DNA from: Piliocolobus tephrosceles
Taxonomy: Eukaryota; Chordata; Mammalia; Primates; Cercopithecidae
DNA: 64,000 nucleotides
Direction: 5' to 3'
Assembly: GCF_002776525.5 (NCBI RefSeq)
Contig: NC_045449.1
Coordinates: 2,817,256-2,881,255, forward strand
The notes under the pieces are model-generated. The model was not told where the DNA came from. It saw nothing but the letters and a program-made list of their open reading frames with translations, and did no database searches. Below, piece by piece: positions 33,489 to 45,024 of the stretch. How positions within the stretch are numbered: the stretch's first letter is position 1; every line of letters starts with the position of its first letter. The translations under genes were made by a program, and so were the position numbers.

Positions 33489-33790
33489 GTCTGGGCATGG
33501 TAGCTCATGCCTGTAACCTCAGCACTTTGGGAGGCCGAGGTGGACGGATCACGAGGTCAGGAATTCGAGACCAGCCTGGCCAACATGGTGAAACCCTGAC
33601 TCCACTAAAAATACAAAAATTAGCCAGGCGTGTTGGCGCGTGCCTGTAATCCCAGCTACTTGGGAGGTTGAGGCAGGAGACTCGCTTGAACTTGGGAGGC
33701 GGAGGTTGCAGTGAGCTGAGACCACGCCACTGCACTCCAACCTGGGTAACAGAGCGAGAATCCATCTCAAAAACAAACAAATAAAAAAAC
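33489..33790 (+). mobile_element. AluS
   Basis: Full-length sense Alu. Confidence 0.93.
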
Positions 33791-33802
33791 CCCCAAAATA
33801 CC

Positions 33803-34399
33803 TGGAGTTTAATTTTTCTGATCTCAGTCATCACCTCTGTGATGCGTAATGGAAAATGAGATAGGCCCAGGAGTCAGGTTTTAAACATTTCTTCTTTGCC
33901 TATTGTGTCGGGGTACGCTCCTCCTTAGTGTGGTCTCCTTAGAGACCTCTCATTTCGTGCAGAGGGGATGGAAGTTTGGTCGGGAGCAGTGACTTGCTGA
34001 GAATCTCACTGCTGGTTGGAGGTGGAATTAGGCCTAGAGTTATCCTTGCTGACCAGTTTCGGGGTTCTGGCTTCACTTTTTACACCGCAGATTCAACACG
34101 GGGGTGAAATAAACTGCTGGACACGTGTGCCCCCGAGCTTTGGCTGGCACATCTGGATGGGAGTGGAATGAGCGATACAGCGGTTTGGTTCCTACTGGAG
34201 AAGCCCAAGTTCTAGAAGCTAGCTGACTCTGGAGCTGCAGCCCGACCGTCTACTAACTGTTTCTTTCCCTCCGTGTATGTGGAGGTTTCATACCAGGGGA
34301 CACATTCTCTACCCAAATGGGTGCTTCGCCTTCCACGTGCTTTCTCACTTGCTTCCGAATTTAACAAATGTTGATTTTTTTTCTTGCTGCATTTTCCAG
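33803..34399. other. Intron before exon 8
   Basis: A weak MIR-like core lies at about 33960-34060 ('gcagtgacttgctgagaatc'). The rest is unique. Confidence 0.5.
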
Positions 34400-34483
34400 G
34401 CCTCCCAAATGATTGTGTCCTATGATGAGCATGAAGTCAACAACACATTCAAATTCGGAGTCATTTATCAAAAAGCCAGGCAG
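34400..34483 (+). CDS. RAP1GAP2: RAP1GAP2 window exon 8 (84 nt, start of Rap-GAP domain)
   Basis: Encodes 28 residues, ASQMIVSYDEHEVNNTFKF then GVIYQKARQ. The FKFGVIYQK block is the usual beginning of the Rap-GAP family domain. The acceptor is 'attttccag' and the donor 'gtaagc'; phase 0 at both ends. The next intron is 6451 bp and carries MER5A-type, L1 and Alu insertions. Confidence 0.96.
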
Positions 34484-36351
34484 GTAAGCAATACCGTCCT
34501 TACCGGTGACCGTATCCCGTGGTTTCTCACTCAGGACTCTTTTTGTCCCCACCCTGAACCCAGGAGCCCTGACCTGCGTTCTTAAGCATTTGGAATACAA
34601 TGGTCCCATTTAAGGTATGAATTAGACTGGAGGTGGCAGAACTTTCAGCAAGGCTACTTCTTACAAAAAGGCCTGCACGTCCTAAAACAGTGATGTCGTT
34701 TTTTTCATATAGCAAATTCTCATTCTTCCCGGCTGCCTCGACTTATATGTATTTATGGGCTGCTGGTTATAAGAAAAACCAGATTAGGTCGAGAGAATGG
34801 AGGAGCATAGGCTGCTCTCTCTTTGCCCATATTTCTCCCCACTGGGAATGAACTTTTTCTCCCTGAACTTGAGTGATGTGATGAATGAGTGGGTGCGTCT
34901 CTTCACGACTCTGTTCCGTGACAACCTGTTGGCAGCTTGAAGTCAACCGTGGTGGAAGTATTTACTCTGTGGAAATTGGCAAACACCAGGGTTTCTATCT
35001 TCCTCCTTTGGAGAGCCAGTGAGTCAAACTTTGCCAGCACACCACTGCTCAGCCTCTGTCTTTGGTAGCACTCACGCGTTGCTTTGGAGTTCACTGGCCA
35101 GAATCATGTTTCTCAAAGTGTGTTCCGTGAATGCTGGTCTGATGGTGTACTCCGTGAGCAAATGACCTGGGGAGGCGTTGTCACTTGTGTGGGAACCTTT
35201 TAAAGGCTTTAAGAAGCTCCACGGTAAAGGACAATTTATAAGTTTGTTGAACTTAGTGGTTTCCATACTTACACAAACTTCCCGTCTTCCCTGCCGCTTT
35301 CCTACCATGAACATTTATTAACATCCCAAGTAGAGGGGTTAACTGAACACACGGTTTCCTCACTGAGGCTCCTTGAGAGGAAAGTTCCACGCCCATTTCA
35401 TCTTTGTATCATCTAAGAGCCTCGCCTATAAATACACCTTCATATAAATACACTCCATTGTTATGTGACTTAATGAATGGATAAAAATGTCAGCCCTACT
35501 AATGGCAGGTTAATAGTTTCTGCATGATGATACCTTTCTTGGTTAGACGACACCTGATGTTCTCTTTCAGAGATATTGGACCTTAAGAGACATGAGTTTG
35601 CTTAAAAATATTCTAATTAGATGAAGAGTTTAGGATCTGCAAGACTAACCCTGATGAATCTTATAATTTAAGGGAGATGATTCAGGTAGCTACTATAATC
35701 ATTTTCACATATTGCATTTTTATTTTATATAATAAGCTTTGCTAATAAAACCCCCTCATGAAAGTTCTTTGCTTGTGAAATTTACCAAAGCAGATCTTGT
35801 AAGGTGATTATAATCCAATGTTCCAGCAAAGTTATAATTACTGAACATGAGCCATCCATCTCCGAGAGGGAGTCTGTGTACTGTTTATGTGCCTGATGCT
35901 GCTGTGGGGGAGAAAGCCAAGAAGATAGATTTTTTTTTTAAAGAACCTAGGCAGATTGTTGTTGTGCAAACCTGCAGCTGGGGGACATTTAATATGAACA
36001 TTTGTTGCCTCCAAGCCCTATGCTGGTTTCTGGATAGAAATGAGCTTCACCTAACTCTTGTGTTTGCTGTGCACTGTGCCGTGCACTCTGGGGGATACGG
36101 CAATGACTAAGACCCCTCCCTGAGTGCATGGTCAAGCTCAGGGCCAGTATCAAAGTAATGGCAATGCTACTCTCAGGCCGGATGTGAATCTTGCAAGAGA
36201 AGTGCGTGTCCCAGAGCACATGCTGGATTGTTTTTCTAGTGAGAGATGTAGGTTGCCTGGAGGCAGCTGCTCTTCCACACTCTGGCCTCATGACCTGGGG
36301 CAAGTAGGACATGCGGCTAGAGTTGTGACGCCTTCATGGCATGCTATAGAT
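34484..36351. other. Intron after exon 8, about 1.9 kb without Alus
   Basis: AT-rich unique sequence. 35100-35260 ('tgtttctcaaagtgtgttcc') vaguely resembles a hAT-type element, and 35390-35480 an L2 3' end. No exon seen. Confidence 0.45.
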
Positions 36352-36664
36352 CAAGGATTGGCAAACTTTTCTGGGTAAAGGGCCAGAGAGTAAATATTTT
36401 AGACTTCATGGGCCTTTTTTTTTTTTTTGAGATGGAGTTTTGCTCTTGTTGCTCTGGCTGGAGTGCAGTGGCACAATCTTGGCTCACTGCAACCTCTGCC
36501 TCCTGAGTCTCTGTGACAGCCGCTCAGCTTTGCCTTGCTGGTGCAGAAGTAGCAATAGACAATAGATAAATGAGTTGGCCTGTCTGCGTTCCAATAAAAC
36601 TTTATCGATAAACACAGGCAGCAGGCCAGACTCGGTCCCTGGGCTGCAGTTAGTGGACCCCTTC
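36352..36664 (+). mobile_element. MER5A-type hAT DNA element, split by an Alu fragment
   Basis: 'caaggattggcaaacttttc', 'gggccagagagtaaatattt', then after the Alu 'gttccaataaaactttatcg' and 'gcaggccagactcggtccct'. These are the classic MER5A blocks in order. Confidence 0.85.
36415..36504 (-). mobile_element. Short Alu fragment inside MER5A
   Basis: About 90 bp of antisense Alu 3' end; heavily 5' truncated. Confidence 0.88.
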
Positions 36665-36834
36665 TAGAGTGCAGTGCTTACAGCCTTCAGACATTCTCAG
36701 ACCATATCCAGGATCCGTATCATAGCATTTGTTTCACCCTCTGCCGCTGTTAAGATCTTTATCACACCTATACTGTTAACTGAATATTTTCTTCAAAAAG
36801 TTTTTTTAAAACTTCCGTGCATTTATTTTTTATT

Positions 36835-37134
36835 TTTATTTTTATTTTTTTGAGATGGAGTTTTGCTCTCGTTGCCTAACTAGAGTGCAATGGCGCGATC
36901 TTGGCTCACTGCAACCTCCGCCTCCCGGGTTCAAGCAATTCTTCTGCCTCAGTCCCCCGAGTAGCCCGGGATTACAGGCAGCCGCCACCACACCTGGATA
37001 ATTTTGTATTTGTAATAGAGACGAGGTTTCACCATGTTGGCCAGGCTGGTCTCGAACTCCCGACCTCAGGTGATCCACCCACCTCGGCCTCCCAAAGTGC
37101 TGGGATTACAGATATGAGCCACCGTGCCCAGCCA
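36835..37134 (-). mobile_element. AluS
   Basis: Antisense. The TSD is 'tgcatttattttta'. Confidence 0.93.
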
Positions 37135-37533
37135 CATGCATTTATTTTTAAAGGAAATTTTATATCACTCCTCTAACTGGAAAACCAGTATCATTTATCA
37201 TGAAATGAAGGTAATTCTAAAAGAAAGACTATAAAAAGCAAAATAAAATTATTGAAATCCACCAGATTCTGTTACCTGTTGAAGGCATGGAGCTTGAGGT
37301 CTGTTTTTTGTTGTTGTTATTGTTACAATTACCTACTGAAGACATTCTGTTGAAGTGATTGGGTAGGCTAGAGTGTTTTTGTATCATCTGCAGCTCTTCA
37401 TGGCAGCCTGTGCATGTTTGCAGAGCCTTCAGCTATTTGCAGATCCTGCCACTGTGGGTAGAGCCTGTTGATCAAGGCCGTGTTTGAAGCCTGTTACTGT
37501 TTGCAGAGCTCGCTACTGTTTTCAGCTTTGTTT

Positions 37534-37714
37534 TCTACAAAATTAATCAGGCATGGTGGTGTGCACCTATAGTCCCAGCTACTTGGGATTCTAAGGCAGG
37601 AGAATCGCTTGAACCTGGGAGGCAGAGGTTGCAGTGAGCCGAGATTGTGCCACTGCACTCCAGCCAGAGCAACAAGAGCAAAACTCCATCTCAAAAAAAC
37701 AAAAAAAACAAAAA
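37534..37714 (+). mobile_element. Alu right arm, 5' truncated
   Basis: Starts at 'ctacaaaattaatcaggc' and keeps a complete right arm and tail. Confidence 0.88.
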
Positions 37715-38272
37715 ACTACTAACCTTTTTATCTTTAGGTATTTATAGATTCACATAGAGTTGTAAAAAATAATACAGTGAGATCTCATGTACCCTTTACC
37801 TACTTTCCCCCCAAAGTAATGTCTTACAAAATGATAGCACAATACTGCAACCAGGATGTGGACATCAGTCTCCCAGCTCCAGTCCGTAACCCCTGACCAC
37901 CGCTTATCTGTTCTCCAATTTCTAAAACATTGTTATTTCAAAAATGATATATAAATGGAGTCATATAGTATATAACCATTTGACGTTGGCTTTTTTCCAG
38001 TCAGCAAGATGAATCCAGGTTCTTGGGTATATCACTACTGTGTTCTTTTTCATTGTTGAGTAGTATTCCATGGTATTATAACTGTACCACAGTTCGTGTG
38101 TAACCATCACCCACTGAAAGACATTTTTGACTATTATGAATAAAGTTGCTGTGAACATCTGTATGTAGGTTTTTGTGTGAACATAAGTTTTCATTTCTCT
38201 GGGGCAAATGTTTAGGAATACAGCTGCTGTGTTGTATGGTAATTATGTGTTTAGTTTTGTAAGAAACTGCCA

Positions 38273-38578
38273 GCTGGGCGAAGTGGCTCACGCCTGTAAT
38301 CCCAGTACTTTGGGAGGCCGAGGCGGATGGATCATGAGGGCATGAGATCGAGACCATCCTGGCTAACACGGTGAAACCCCGTCTCTCCTAAAAATACAAA
38401 AAAAATCAGCCAGGCGTGGTGGTGGGCGCCTGTAGTCCCAGCTACTTGGGAGGCTGAGGCAGGAGAATTGCTTGAACACGGGAGGCAGAGGTTGCTGTGA
38501 GCTGAGATTGCACCACTGCACTCCAGCCCGGGTGACAGAGCGAGACTCCGTCTCAAGAAGACTACATCTCAAAAAAAA
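38273..38578 (+). mobile_element. AluY/S
   Basis: TSD 'aagaaactgcca' (38261-38272 and about 38579-38590). The 3' end repeats a 'gactNcNtctcaa'-like block. Confidence 0.93.
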
Positions 38579-38818
38579 AGAAACTGCCAAACTGTTTTCT
38601 AGAGTGGTTCTTCTCACCAGCAATGATCCAGTTTCTCTATAACCTTGCCAGCATTTGGTGTTGTGACTATTTGTTATTTTAGCCATTCTGATAGATGTGT
38701 AGCAATATCACCTTATGGTTTTAATTTGCATTTCTCGAATGGCTAATGATGTTGGACATCTTTTCATGTGCTTATTTGCCATCTGTATATCCTCTCAGGG
38801 GAAATGCCTGTTCATGTC

Positions 38819-39124
38819 TTTTTTTTTTTTTTTTTTTTTTTTTTGAGACAGGGTCTCACTCTGTCACCCAGGCTGGAGTGCAGTAGTGTGATCTTGGCTC
38901 ACTGCAACCTCCTCCCAGGTTCCAGTGATCCTCCCACCTCAGCCTCCCAGGTAGCTGGGACTACAGGCACGTGCCACCATGCCCAGCTGATTTTTTGCAT
39001 TTTTAGTAGAGACAGAGTTTTGCCATGTCAGCCAGGCTGGTTTCGAGCTCCGGACCTCAAGTGATCCACCTGCCTTGGCCTCCCATAGTGCTGGAATTAC
39101 AGGCGTGAGCCACCGCACCTGGCC
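38819..39124 (-). mobile_element. AluS/J
   Basis: Antisense with a 26-T tail. Confidence 0.93.
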
Positions 39125-39745
39125 GTTTTCATGTGTTTTGACCATTTTCTAATTGAATTTTTTTTTAACTGTTGAGTTAAAAATATTTTTTAAAATAACA
39201 GCTTTATTGAGCACATCAGCATAATTCTCATATCATATAATTCATAATGTTATGTAATTTATATCTCAACGAAGTGTGCAATTCAGTGGTTTGTAGCATA
39301 ATCACTGAATTGTGCACCTGTCCTCACTACAGAACATTTTCATCACCCCCAAAAGAAACCCCACACTCACCAGCCACCTTTGGTGAGTGACTCCCCATCC
39401 ACCTTTCCTTTAGCTCCTGCCAACCTTAATCTAATTTCTGTCTCTATGGATTTGCCTGTGCTAGACCTTTTATAAATGGAGTCATATAATATGTGGCCTT
39501 TTGTGTCTGGTTTATTTCACTCAGTGTAATGTTTTCAGGGTTTATCCAGGTCATAGTATGTATCAGCACATTGTTCCTTGTTTATGGCCAAATAATATTC
39601 CACTGTGTGGATAGCTCACATTTTTCTATCTATTCATCGGAAGGACATTTGGGTTCTTTCTCCTTTAGGGCTATTACGAATAGTGCTGCTATTGATATTC
39701 ATGTATACATTTTCTGTGAACATGGACATGTTTTCATTTCTCTTT

Positions 39746-40264
39746 GGTATATACCTGAGAGTGAAGTTGCCGGATCCGGCAACTTTGGTTTATACCTCAT
39801 ATACAAGTTTGGTATATACCTCAGAGCAAAGTTTCTGGATCATATGGTAACTCTGTGGTTAGCCTTTGGTGTATACCTCAGTGAAGTTTCTGGATCATAT
39901 GGTAACTCTACATTTAGCTTTTGGTATATGCCTGAGAGCGAAGTTGCCGAATCATACGGTAACTCTGTGGTTAGCCTTTGGTATATACCTCAGAGTGAAG
40001 TTACTGGATCTTATGGTAACTTTGCGTTTTGCCTTCAGTATATGCCCGGGCGTGAAGTTGCCGGATCCTATGGTGACTCTGTGGTTAGCCTTCGGTATAT
40101 GCCTGGGAGTGAAGTTGCCGGGTCCTATGGTGACTCTGTGGTTAGCCTTCGGTATATGCCTGGGAGTGAAATTGCCGGATTCTATGGTGACTCTGCATTT
40201 AGCCTTCGGTATATGCCTGGGAGTGAAGTTGCCGGGTCCTATGGTGACTGCGTTTAGCCTTTTG
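39746..40264 (+). repeat. 57-bp minisatellite inside an L1 remnant (about 9 units)
   Basis: Units begin with 'ggtatat' (or a variant) at 39746, 39787, 39811, 39868, 39923, 39980, 40037, 40094, 40151 and 40208. The last six spacings are 57 bp (55 bp once before that), and the first units are truncated. Sequence on both sides is the old L1 3' region that normally contains one such segment. As 57 is a multiple of 3, an open frame repeats RYMPGSEVAGSYGDSVVSL, but this is a by-product and not a gene. Confidence 0.95.
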
Positions 40265-40473
40265 AGGAACTGCTGGACTGTCTTCCACAGTGGCTGTGTC
40301 ATTTTCCATTTTCAGCAGCAGCGTGTGATGGTTCCGGTTTCTCCACACCCTCACCAACACTTCTTATTACCTTTTATTGCCTTTATTTTTCATCGTGGCC
40401 GCCCTAGTAGGTGGGAAGTGGTATATCATTGTGGTTTTGATGACTTTAGAGTTTTGAGAGTTCTTTATATTTT

Positions 40474-40755
40474 CTTTTTCTTTTTTTTTCTTTTTTTTTT
40501 GAGACAGGGTGTCACTCTGTCACCCAGACTGGAGTGCAATGGCATGATCTTGGCTCATTGCAACCTCTGCTTCCCAGGCTCAAGCAATTCGCCTGTCTCA
40601 GTCTGCTGAGTAGCTGGGATTACAGGCACCCACCACCACGCCCAGTTACTTTTTGTATTTTTACTAGAGACGGGATTTCCCCATGTTGGCCAGGCTGGTC
40701 TCGAATTCCTGACCTTAAGTGATCCACCCACCTTGGCCTCCCAAAGTGCTGGGAG
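40474..40755 (-). mobile_element. Alu, 5' truncated, upstream of exon 9
   Basis: Antisense. It ends abruptly at 'cccaaagtgctggga', lacking the last ~30 bp. Confidence 0.92.
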
Positions 40756-40934
40756 TGAGTCTCCACCAGTCTCTCCTCCCTCTGCCCCAGTCCCACCGAG
40801 GGCAGCTCGGGTGGATGTGCTGGGAGATAGGGAGATAGGAAGAAAGGGACCAGGTGTCTGGGCAACCATATTCCTTCCTTTAGCATCACAAAGGATTTTT
40901 CTAACTCCTGCCCTTATTCCTGTTTCTCTTTCAG

Positions 40935-41035
40935 ACCCTGGAGGAGGAGCTATTTGGGAACAATGAGGAGAGCCCGGCTTTTAAGGAGTTCTTGGACCTG
41001 CTGGGGGACACGATCACACTGCAGGATTTCAAAGG
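40935..41035 (+). CDS. RAP1GAP2: RAP1GAP2 window exon 9 (101 nt, Rap-GAP domain)
   Basis: Encodes TLEEELFGNNEESPAFKEF, LDLLGDTITLQDFK and the first two bases of a Gly codon. The segment EEELF-x-NNEESPAF-x-EFL-LLG is strongly conserved between Rap-GAPs. The acceptor is 'tctctttcag'; the donor is 'gtgggt' after AAAGG. An antisense Alu ends 179 bp upstream and a sense Alu starts 113 bp downstream, so the exon sits between inverted Alus. Skipping it alone would shift the frame. Confidence 0.95.
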
Positions 41036-41148
41036 GTGGGTTTTAGCCAAGTGACGGCTCCAGTTCCATCAACAAGGGCACTAGAGGAAGGGCAAGGGGC
41101 AGACAGCTCAGTCCTAGGGAGCACGTGGGAGTTAAAAACACACAAGAA

Positions 41149-41443
41149 GGCTGGGCGCGGTGGCTCAAGCCTGTAATCCCAGCACTTTGGGAGGCCGAGA
41201 TGGGCGGATCATGAGGTCAGGAGATCGAGACCATCCTGGCTAACACGGTGATACCCCGTCTCTACTAAAAAAATACAAAAAACTAGCAGGGCGAGGTGGC
41301 GGGCGCCTGTAGTCCCAGCTACTCGGGAGGCTGAGGCAGGAGAATGGCGTGAACCCGGGAGGTGGAGCTTGCAGTGAGCTGAGATCCTGGGTGACGGAGA
41401 GAGACTCCGTCTCAAAAACAAATAAACAAACAAACAAAAAAAA
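41149..41443 (+). mobile_element. AluY downstream of exon 9
   Basis: Sense. A small deletion joins 'gagctgagatcc' to 'tgggtgacgg'; (CAAA)n tail. Confidence 0.93.
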
Positions 41444-41709
41444 CCACATACACAAGAAATGAGGGATGGCTTTCCAGGGTCTGATTGCTCACTGCATTCC
41501 TGGTCCAAGGAGTGATCCAGTGTCGCAGATTTCCTTGAAGGCATTCACGTTTGGCCCCATACTTGCCTTCCTACTTACCTTTGGCCCAGACTGAGAATGG
41601 GAGGAATCCACCTTTCCTGTCACTCACCTGCCGGGCGTGTGGGAAAGGGAACCCCATGCAGTTTTGGGCGGAAATGACCTGTTTTGTTTTATTTTTTATT
41701 TCTTTATTT
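41444..41709. other. Intronic unique sequence
   Basis: Nothing recognised. Confidence 0.5.
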
Positions 41710-41733
41710 TTGGAGACAGAGTCTTGCTCTGTC
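41710..41733 (-). mobile_element. Alu end fragment
   Basis: 'gagacagagtcttgctctgt' cut off where the next antisense Alu begins. Confidence 0.75.
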
Positions 41734-41738
41734 TATGC

Positions 41739-42033
41739 TTTTTTTTTTCTTTGAGATGGAGTCTTGCTCTGTCACCCAGGCTGCAGTGCAGTGACACGAT
41801 CTCGGCTCACTGCAACCTCCGCCTCCCGGGTTCGTGCCATTCTCCTGCCTCAGCCTCCCGAGTAGCTGGGACTACAGGCGCCCGCCACCATGCCCGGCTA
41901 GTTTTTTATATTTTTAGTAGAGACGGGGTTTCACCATGTTAGCCAGGATGGTCTCGATCTCCTGACCTCATGATCTGCCCGTCTTGGCCTCCTAAAGCGC
42001 TGGGATTACAGGCATGAGCCACTGTGCCCAGCC
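41739..42033 (-). mobile_element. AluY
   Basis: Antisense full-length, followed directly by another antisense Alu. Confidence 0.93.
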
Positions 42034-42323
42034 GGTTTTTTTTTTGAGATGGAGTCATGCTCTGTCGCCAGGCTGGAGCACAGCGGTGTGATCTCGGCTC
42101 ACTGCAACCTTTGTCTCCTGGGTCCAATTATTCTCCTGCATCAGCCTCCCAAGTAGCTGGGATTACAGGCGCCCGCCACCACGCCCGGCTAATTTTTGTA
42201 TTTTTAGTAGAGACGGGGTTTCACCATGTTGGTCAGGATGGTCTCAATCTCCTAACCTTATAATCTGCCCGGCTTGGCCTCCCAAAGTGCTAGGATTCCA
42301 GGCGTGAGCCCTTGCACCTGGCC
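42034..42323 (-). mobile_element. AluS
   Basis: Antisense full-length Alu. Confidence 0.92.
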
Positions 42324-42679
42324 CAGTCTACGATTTTTTAAGTGGGCAGTAAGATAGAACATTGGGGCCATTGCTTGGAAAACTCTGACCCTTGATTTTC
42401 CTTGGCCAAGGCCACATTTGGATGAGTCCAGACCTGACCAGCCTGTTTTGTCCTTGGTGGCTGGCACATGGCTCTGGGTCCCAGAATGCCCCACTCCAGC
42501 AGTCAGATTGACACGAGCTCCTCACATTGTGTGTGAAAATACCTAGCCCAGAGCCTGGCACGCAGTAGAGGTTCACTAATTGCTTTCTTCCTCTGCTTCC
42601 TTCTGTGTCCTTCCTCCTCCTTTTTCCTTTCCTCTCTTCCTCCATCTTCTCCCTCCCTCAAGGTCATCTTGGCTGTCTG
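42324..42679. other. Intronic unique sequence
   Basis: Pyrimidine-rich near 42590-42660. No gene. Confidence 0.5.
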
Positions 42680-43220
42680 GAGTCAGTCTCACCCGGGATA
42701 AAACTCCTGCTCCACCGCTTATGAGCTCTGTGACTTTGGATAAGTGACATGACCTCTACAAGCTTCAGTTTCCTCACTGTAAAAAGGGAGATAAAGGGCT
42801 GGGCGCGGTGGCTCACGCCTGTAATCCCAGCACTTTGGGAGGCCGAGGCGGTTGGATCACGAGGTCAGGAGTTTAAGACCAGCCTGGCCAATATGGTGAA
42901 ACCCCGTCTCTACTAAAAATACAAAACACACACACAAACACACACACAAACTAGCCGGGTGTGGTAGCGTGTACCTGTAGTCCCAGCTACTCTGGAGGCT
43001 GAGGCAGGAGAATCTCTTGAACCTAAAAGGTGGAGGTTGCAGTGAGCCAAGATTGCGCCACTGCACTCCAGCCTGGGCAATAGAGGGAGACTCCACCTCA
43101 AAAAAACAAAAAGAAAAAAAAGGGAGATAAAGATAGTGTCAGCCCTACAAGGTTTTGGGGGGAATTAAGATAAGATACTGCTCACCAAACGCTGAAGCAA
43201 GTGCCATGCAGTGGTAGTCG
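42680..43220 (+). mobile_element. MIR remnant split by an Alu
   Basis: 'ctctgtgactttggataagt', 'cagtttcctcactgtaaaaa', then after the Alu 'cagccctacaaggttttggg'. Confidence 0.85.
42797..43116 (+). mobile_element. AluS inside MIR
   Basis: The TSD 'aaaaagggagataaag' is at 42781-42796 and 43117-43132. The middle A stretch has grown into (CA)n. Confidence 0.95.
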
Positions 43221-43309
43221 TTACTGTTATTGTTCTTCTTTTGCTGTCTTTCATTGACTTTGAGATGCTATCATTATAAGACATATCCTGTGACAAAATG
43301 TGAAAAAAT

Positions 43310-43827
43310 GACCCGGCATGGTCACACCTGTAATCCTAGCACTTTGGGAGGTCGAGACAGGTGGATCACCGGAACCCAGGAGTTTGAGACTAGCCTGGGC
43401 AACATGATGAGACCCTGTTACTACAAAAATATGAAACATTATAAAAATTAGGGCCAGGCACAGTGGCTCACGCCTGTAATCCCAGCACTCTGAGAGGCTA
43501 AGGTGGGCGGATCACAAGGTCAGGATCACGAGGTCAGGAGATCGAGACCATCCTGGCTAACACGGTGAAACCCCGTCTCTACTAAAAATACAAAAAAATT
43601 AGCCGGGCGTGGTGGCGGGCGCCTGTAGTCCCAGCTACTCGGGAGGCTGAGGCAGGAGAAATGGCGTGAACCCGGGAGGTGGAGCTTGCAGTGAGCCGAG
43701 ATCGCGCCACTGCACTCCAGCCCGGGCGACACAGCGAGACTCTGTCTCAAAAAAAAACACAAAAAACAAAAAATTAGCCGACTATTGTGGTGTGCTCCTG
43801 TGGCCCTGGCTACTTGGGAGGCTGAGG
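43310..43827 (+). mobile_element. Old Alu (AluJ-type) split by an AluY and cut by the gap
   Basis: The left arm is at 43310-43451; the right arm resumes at about 43769 ('gccgactattgtggtgtgct') and enters the 100 N. Confidence 0.85.
43452..43768 (+). mobile_element. AluY nested in the older Alu
   Basis: Contains a short internal duplication ('ggatcacaaggtca' then 'ggatcacgaggtca'). Confidence 0.92.
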
Positions 43828-43927
43828 NNNNNNNNNNNNNNNNNNNNNNNNNNNNNNNNNNNNNNNNNNNNNNNNNNNNNNNNNNNNNNNNNNNNNNNNN
43901 NNNNNNNNNNNNNNNNNNNNNNNNNNN
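43828..43927. other. Assembly gap of 100 N
   Basis: Exactly 100 N inside the right arm of an old Alu in the intron between exons 9 and 10. The sequence immediately after it recurs at 45447. The true gap length is unknown. Confidence 0.99.
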
Positions 43928-44048
43928 GACTCAATCCAAAACAAAATGTGGTCCTTAGAATAGGTGAAATGCAGTATATTAAAGCCCAGAAGTTCCTCAG
44001 AGATGTGAAATTCTATCCCTTTATTTTATGGAGGCCTAGAGAGACTAA
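43928..44048 (+). repeat. Local duplication, copy A (121 bp)
   Basis: Matches 45447-45567 without gaps at 112 of 121 positions by my count. The 3' part runs on into a MIR-like antisense core (to about 44140) that copy B lacks. It directly abuts the 100-N gap. Confidence 0.9.
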
Positions 44049-44140
44049 ACAAATTGTCCACAATCATGTGCTGATTGAGTGGCAGGAGCAGGTCTAGAAC
44101 CTGGAGCTCCTGACCCCTTGTCCAGCATCCTTTCTGCCAT
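44049..44140 (-). mobile_element. MIR remnant (tail of duplication copy A)
   Basis: 'aaattgtccacaatcatgtg', 'agtggcaggagcaggtctag', 'gaacctggagctcctgaccc'. Confidence 0.7.
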
Positions 44141-44220
44141 GCCAAGCTGGACACATTTTCTGGCTTGTATTGTAGTGTTGGGGGTGCTAAGATTCCAGGT
44201 CCATCTTATTTCATTTTCTT

Positions 44221-44519
44221 TCTTTTTTTTTTTTTTTGAGATGGAGTCTCGCTCTGTTGCCCAGGCTGGAGTGCAGTGGCTGGATCTCAGCTCACTGCAA
44301 GCTCCGCCTCCCGGGTTTACGCCATTCTCCTGCCTCAGCCTCCCGAGTAGCTGGGACTACAGGCGCCCACCACCACGCCCGGCTAGTTTTTTGTATGTTT
44401 TAGTAGAGACGGGGTTTCACTGTGTCAGCCAGGATGATCTCGATCTCCTGACCTCGTGATCCGCCCGTCTCGGCCTCCCAAAGTGCTGGGATTACAGGCT
44501 TGAGCCACCGTGCCCGGCC
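44221..44519 (-). mobile_element. AluY, monkey-type
   Basis: 'gtgcagtggctggatctcag'. The TSD 'tcattttctt' is at 44211-44220 and 44520-44529. Confidence 0.94.
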
Positions 44520-44529
44520 TCATTTTCTT

Positions 44530-44985
44530 AAAGGAATCTGCATCTGCTGAAGACTGATCAAGGCTGGCAGCCGTGTGTGTAAAGGCAGAAGGGACAGCTC
44601 CTGGAAGCCCACCCAGTTCCTTAGTGCCTTTCTTTCTTGCCTGTGAGGAGAGAGCCAGAGAAGGGACTTCCCTGGATACTCCCAGGCTGGGTGCTGCAGT
44701 GGTTGGGCCTCTATCTTAGGGACTAGCTGGGCAGAAGTCGAGCATCTGTCACCTCTTCTGGCTGACTCCAGATGCTCCTCTATTGGGCTCCCCACCAGCC
44801 GACAGGATGGCCGGCTGCCCTGGCTCTGGGCAGAGGACTTGGACATGGCCTTGCAAAGAGCAAAGAAAGGCCTGCGCCCAGCCTTGGGGGCCACTGGCAC
44901 CGGGGACGGGCATTTGTTTGGGATTGTGGATGGATGAGTTTCCTTCCCATATAACCATTCCACCAAGGCTTGAAATGGAGGTTCC
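44530..44985. other. Intronic unique sequence
   Basis: GC-richer. The 148-aa antisense open frame (44520-44966) has no recognisable domain. Confidence 0.5.
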
Positions 44986-44993
44986 GCTTTGTC

Positions 44994-44995
<2 letters not shown>

Positions 44996-45024
<29 letters not shown>

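Larger units (their letters stand above)
37735..40473 (-). mobile_element. Ancient L1 3' region(s), with two Alus and the 57-bp minisatellite
   Basis: Two stretches of antisense L1M 3' text are present. One spans 37735-38810 (minus the Alu) with 'tgagtagtattccatggt'. The second starts again at about 39195 ('agctttattgagcacatcag', 'gtgtgcaattcagtggttt') and runs to 40473. The second carries the minisatellite at 39746-40264. Confidence 0.8.

Noticed and set aside
39493..40257. 254-aa open frame with 19-aa repeats, looking like a repetitive protein gene
   Set aside because: It is an L1 3' remnant expanded as a 57-bp minisatellite. The frame stays open only because 57 is divisible by 3. No promoter or splice context and no known domain.
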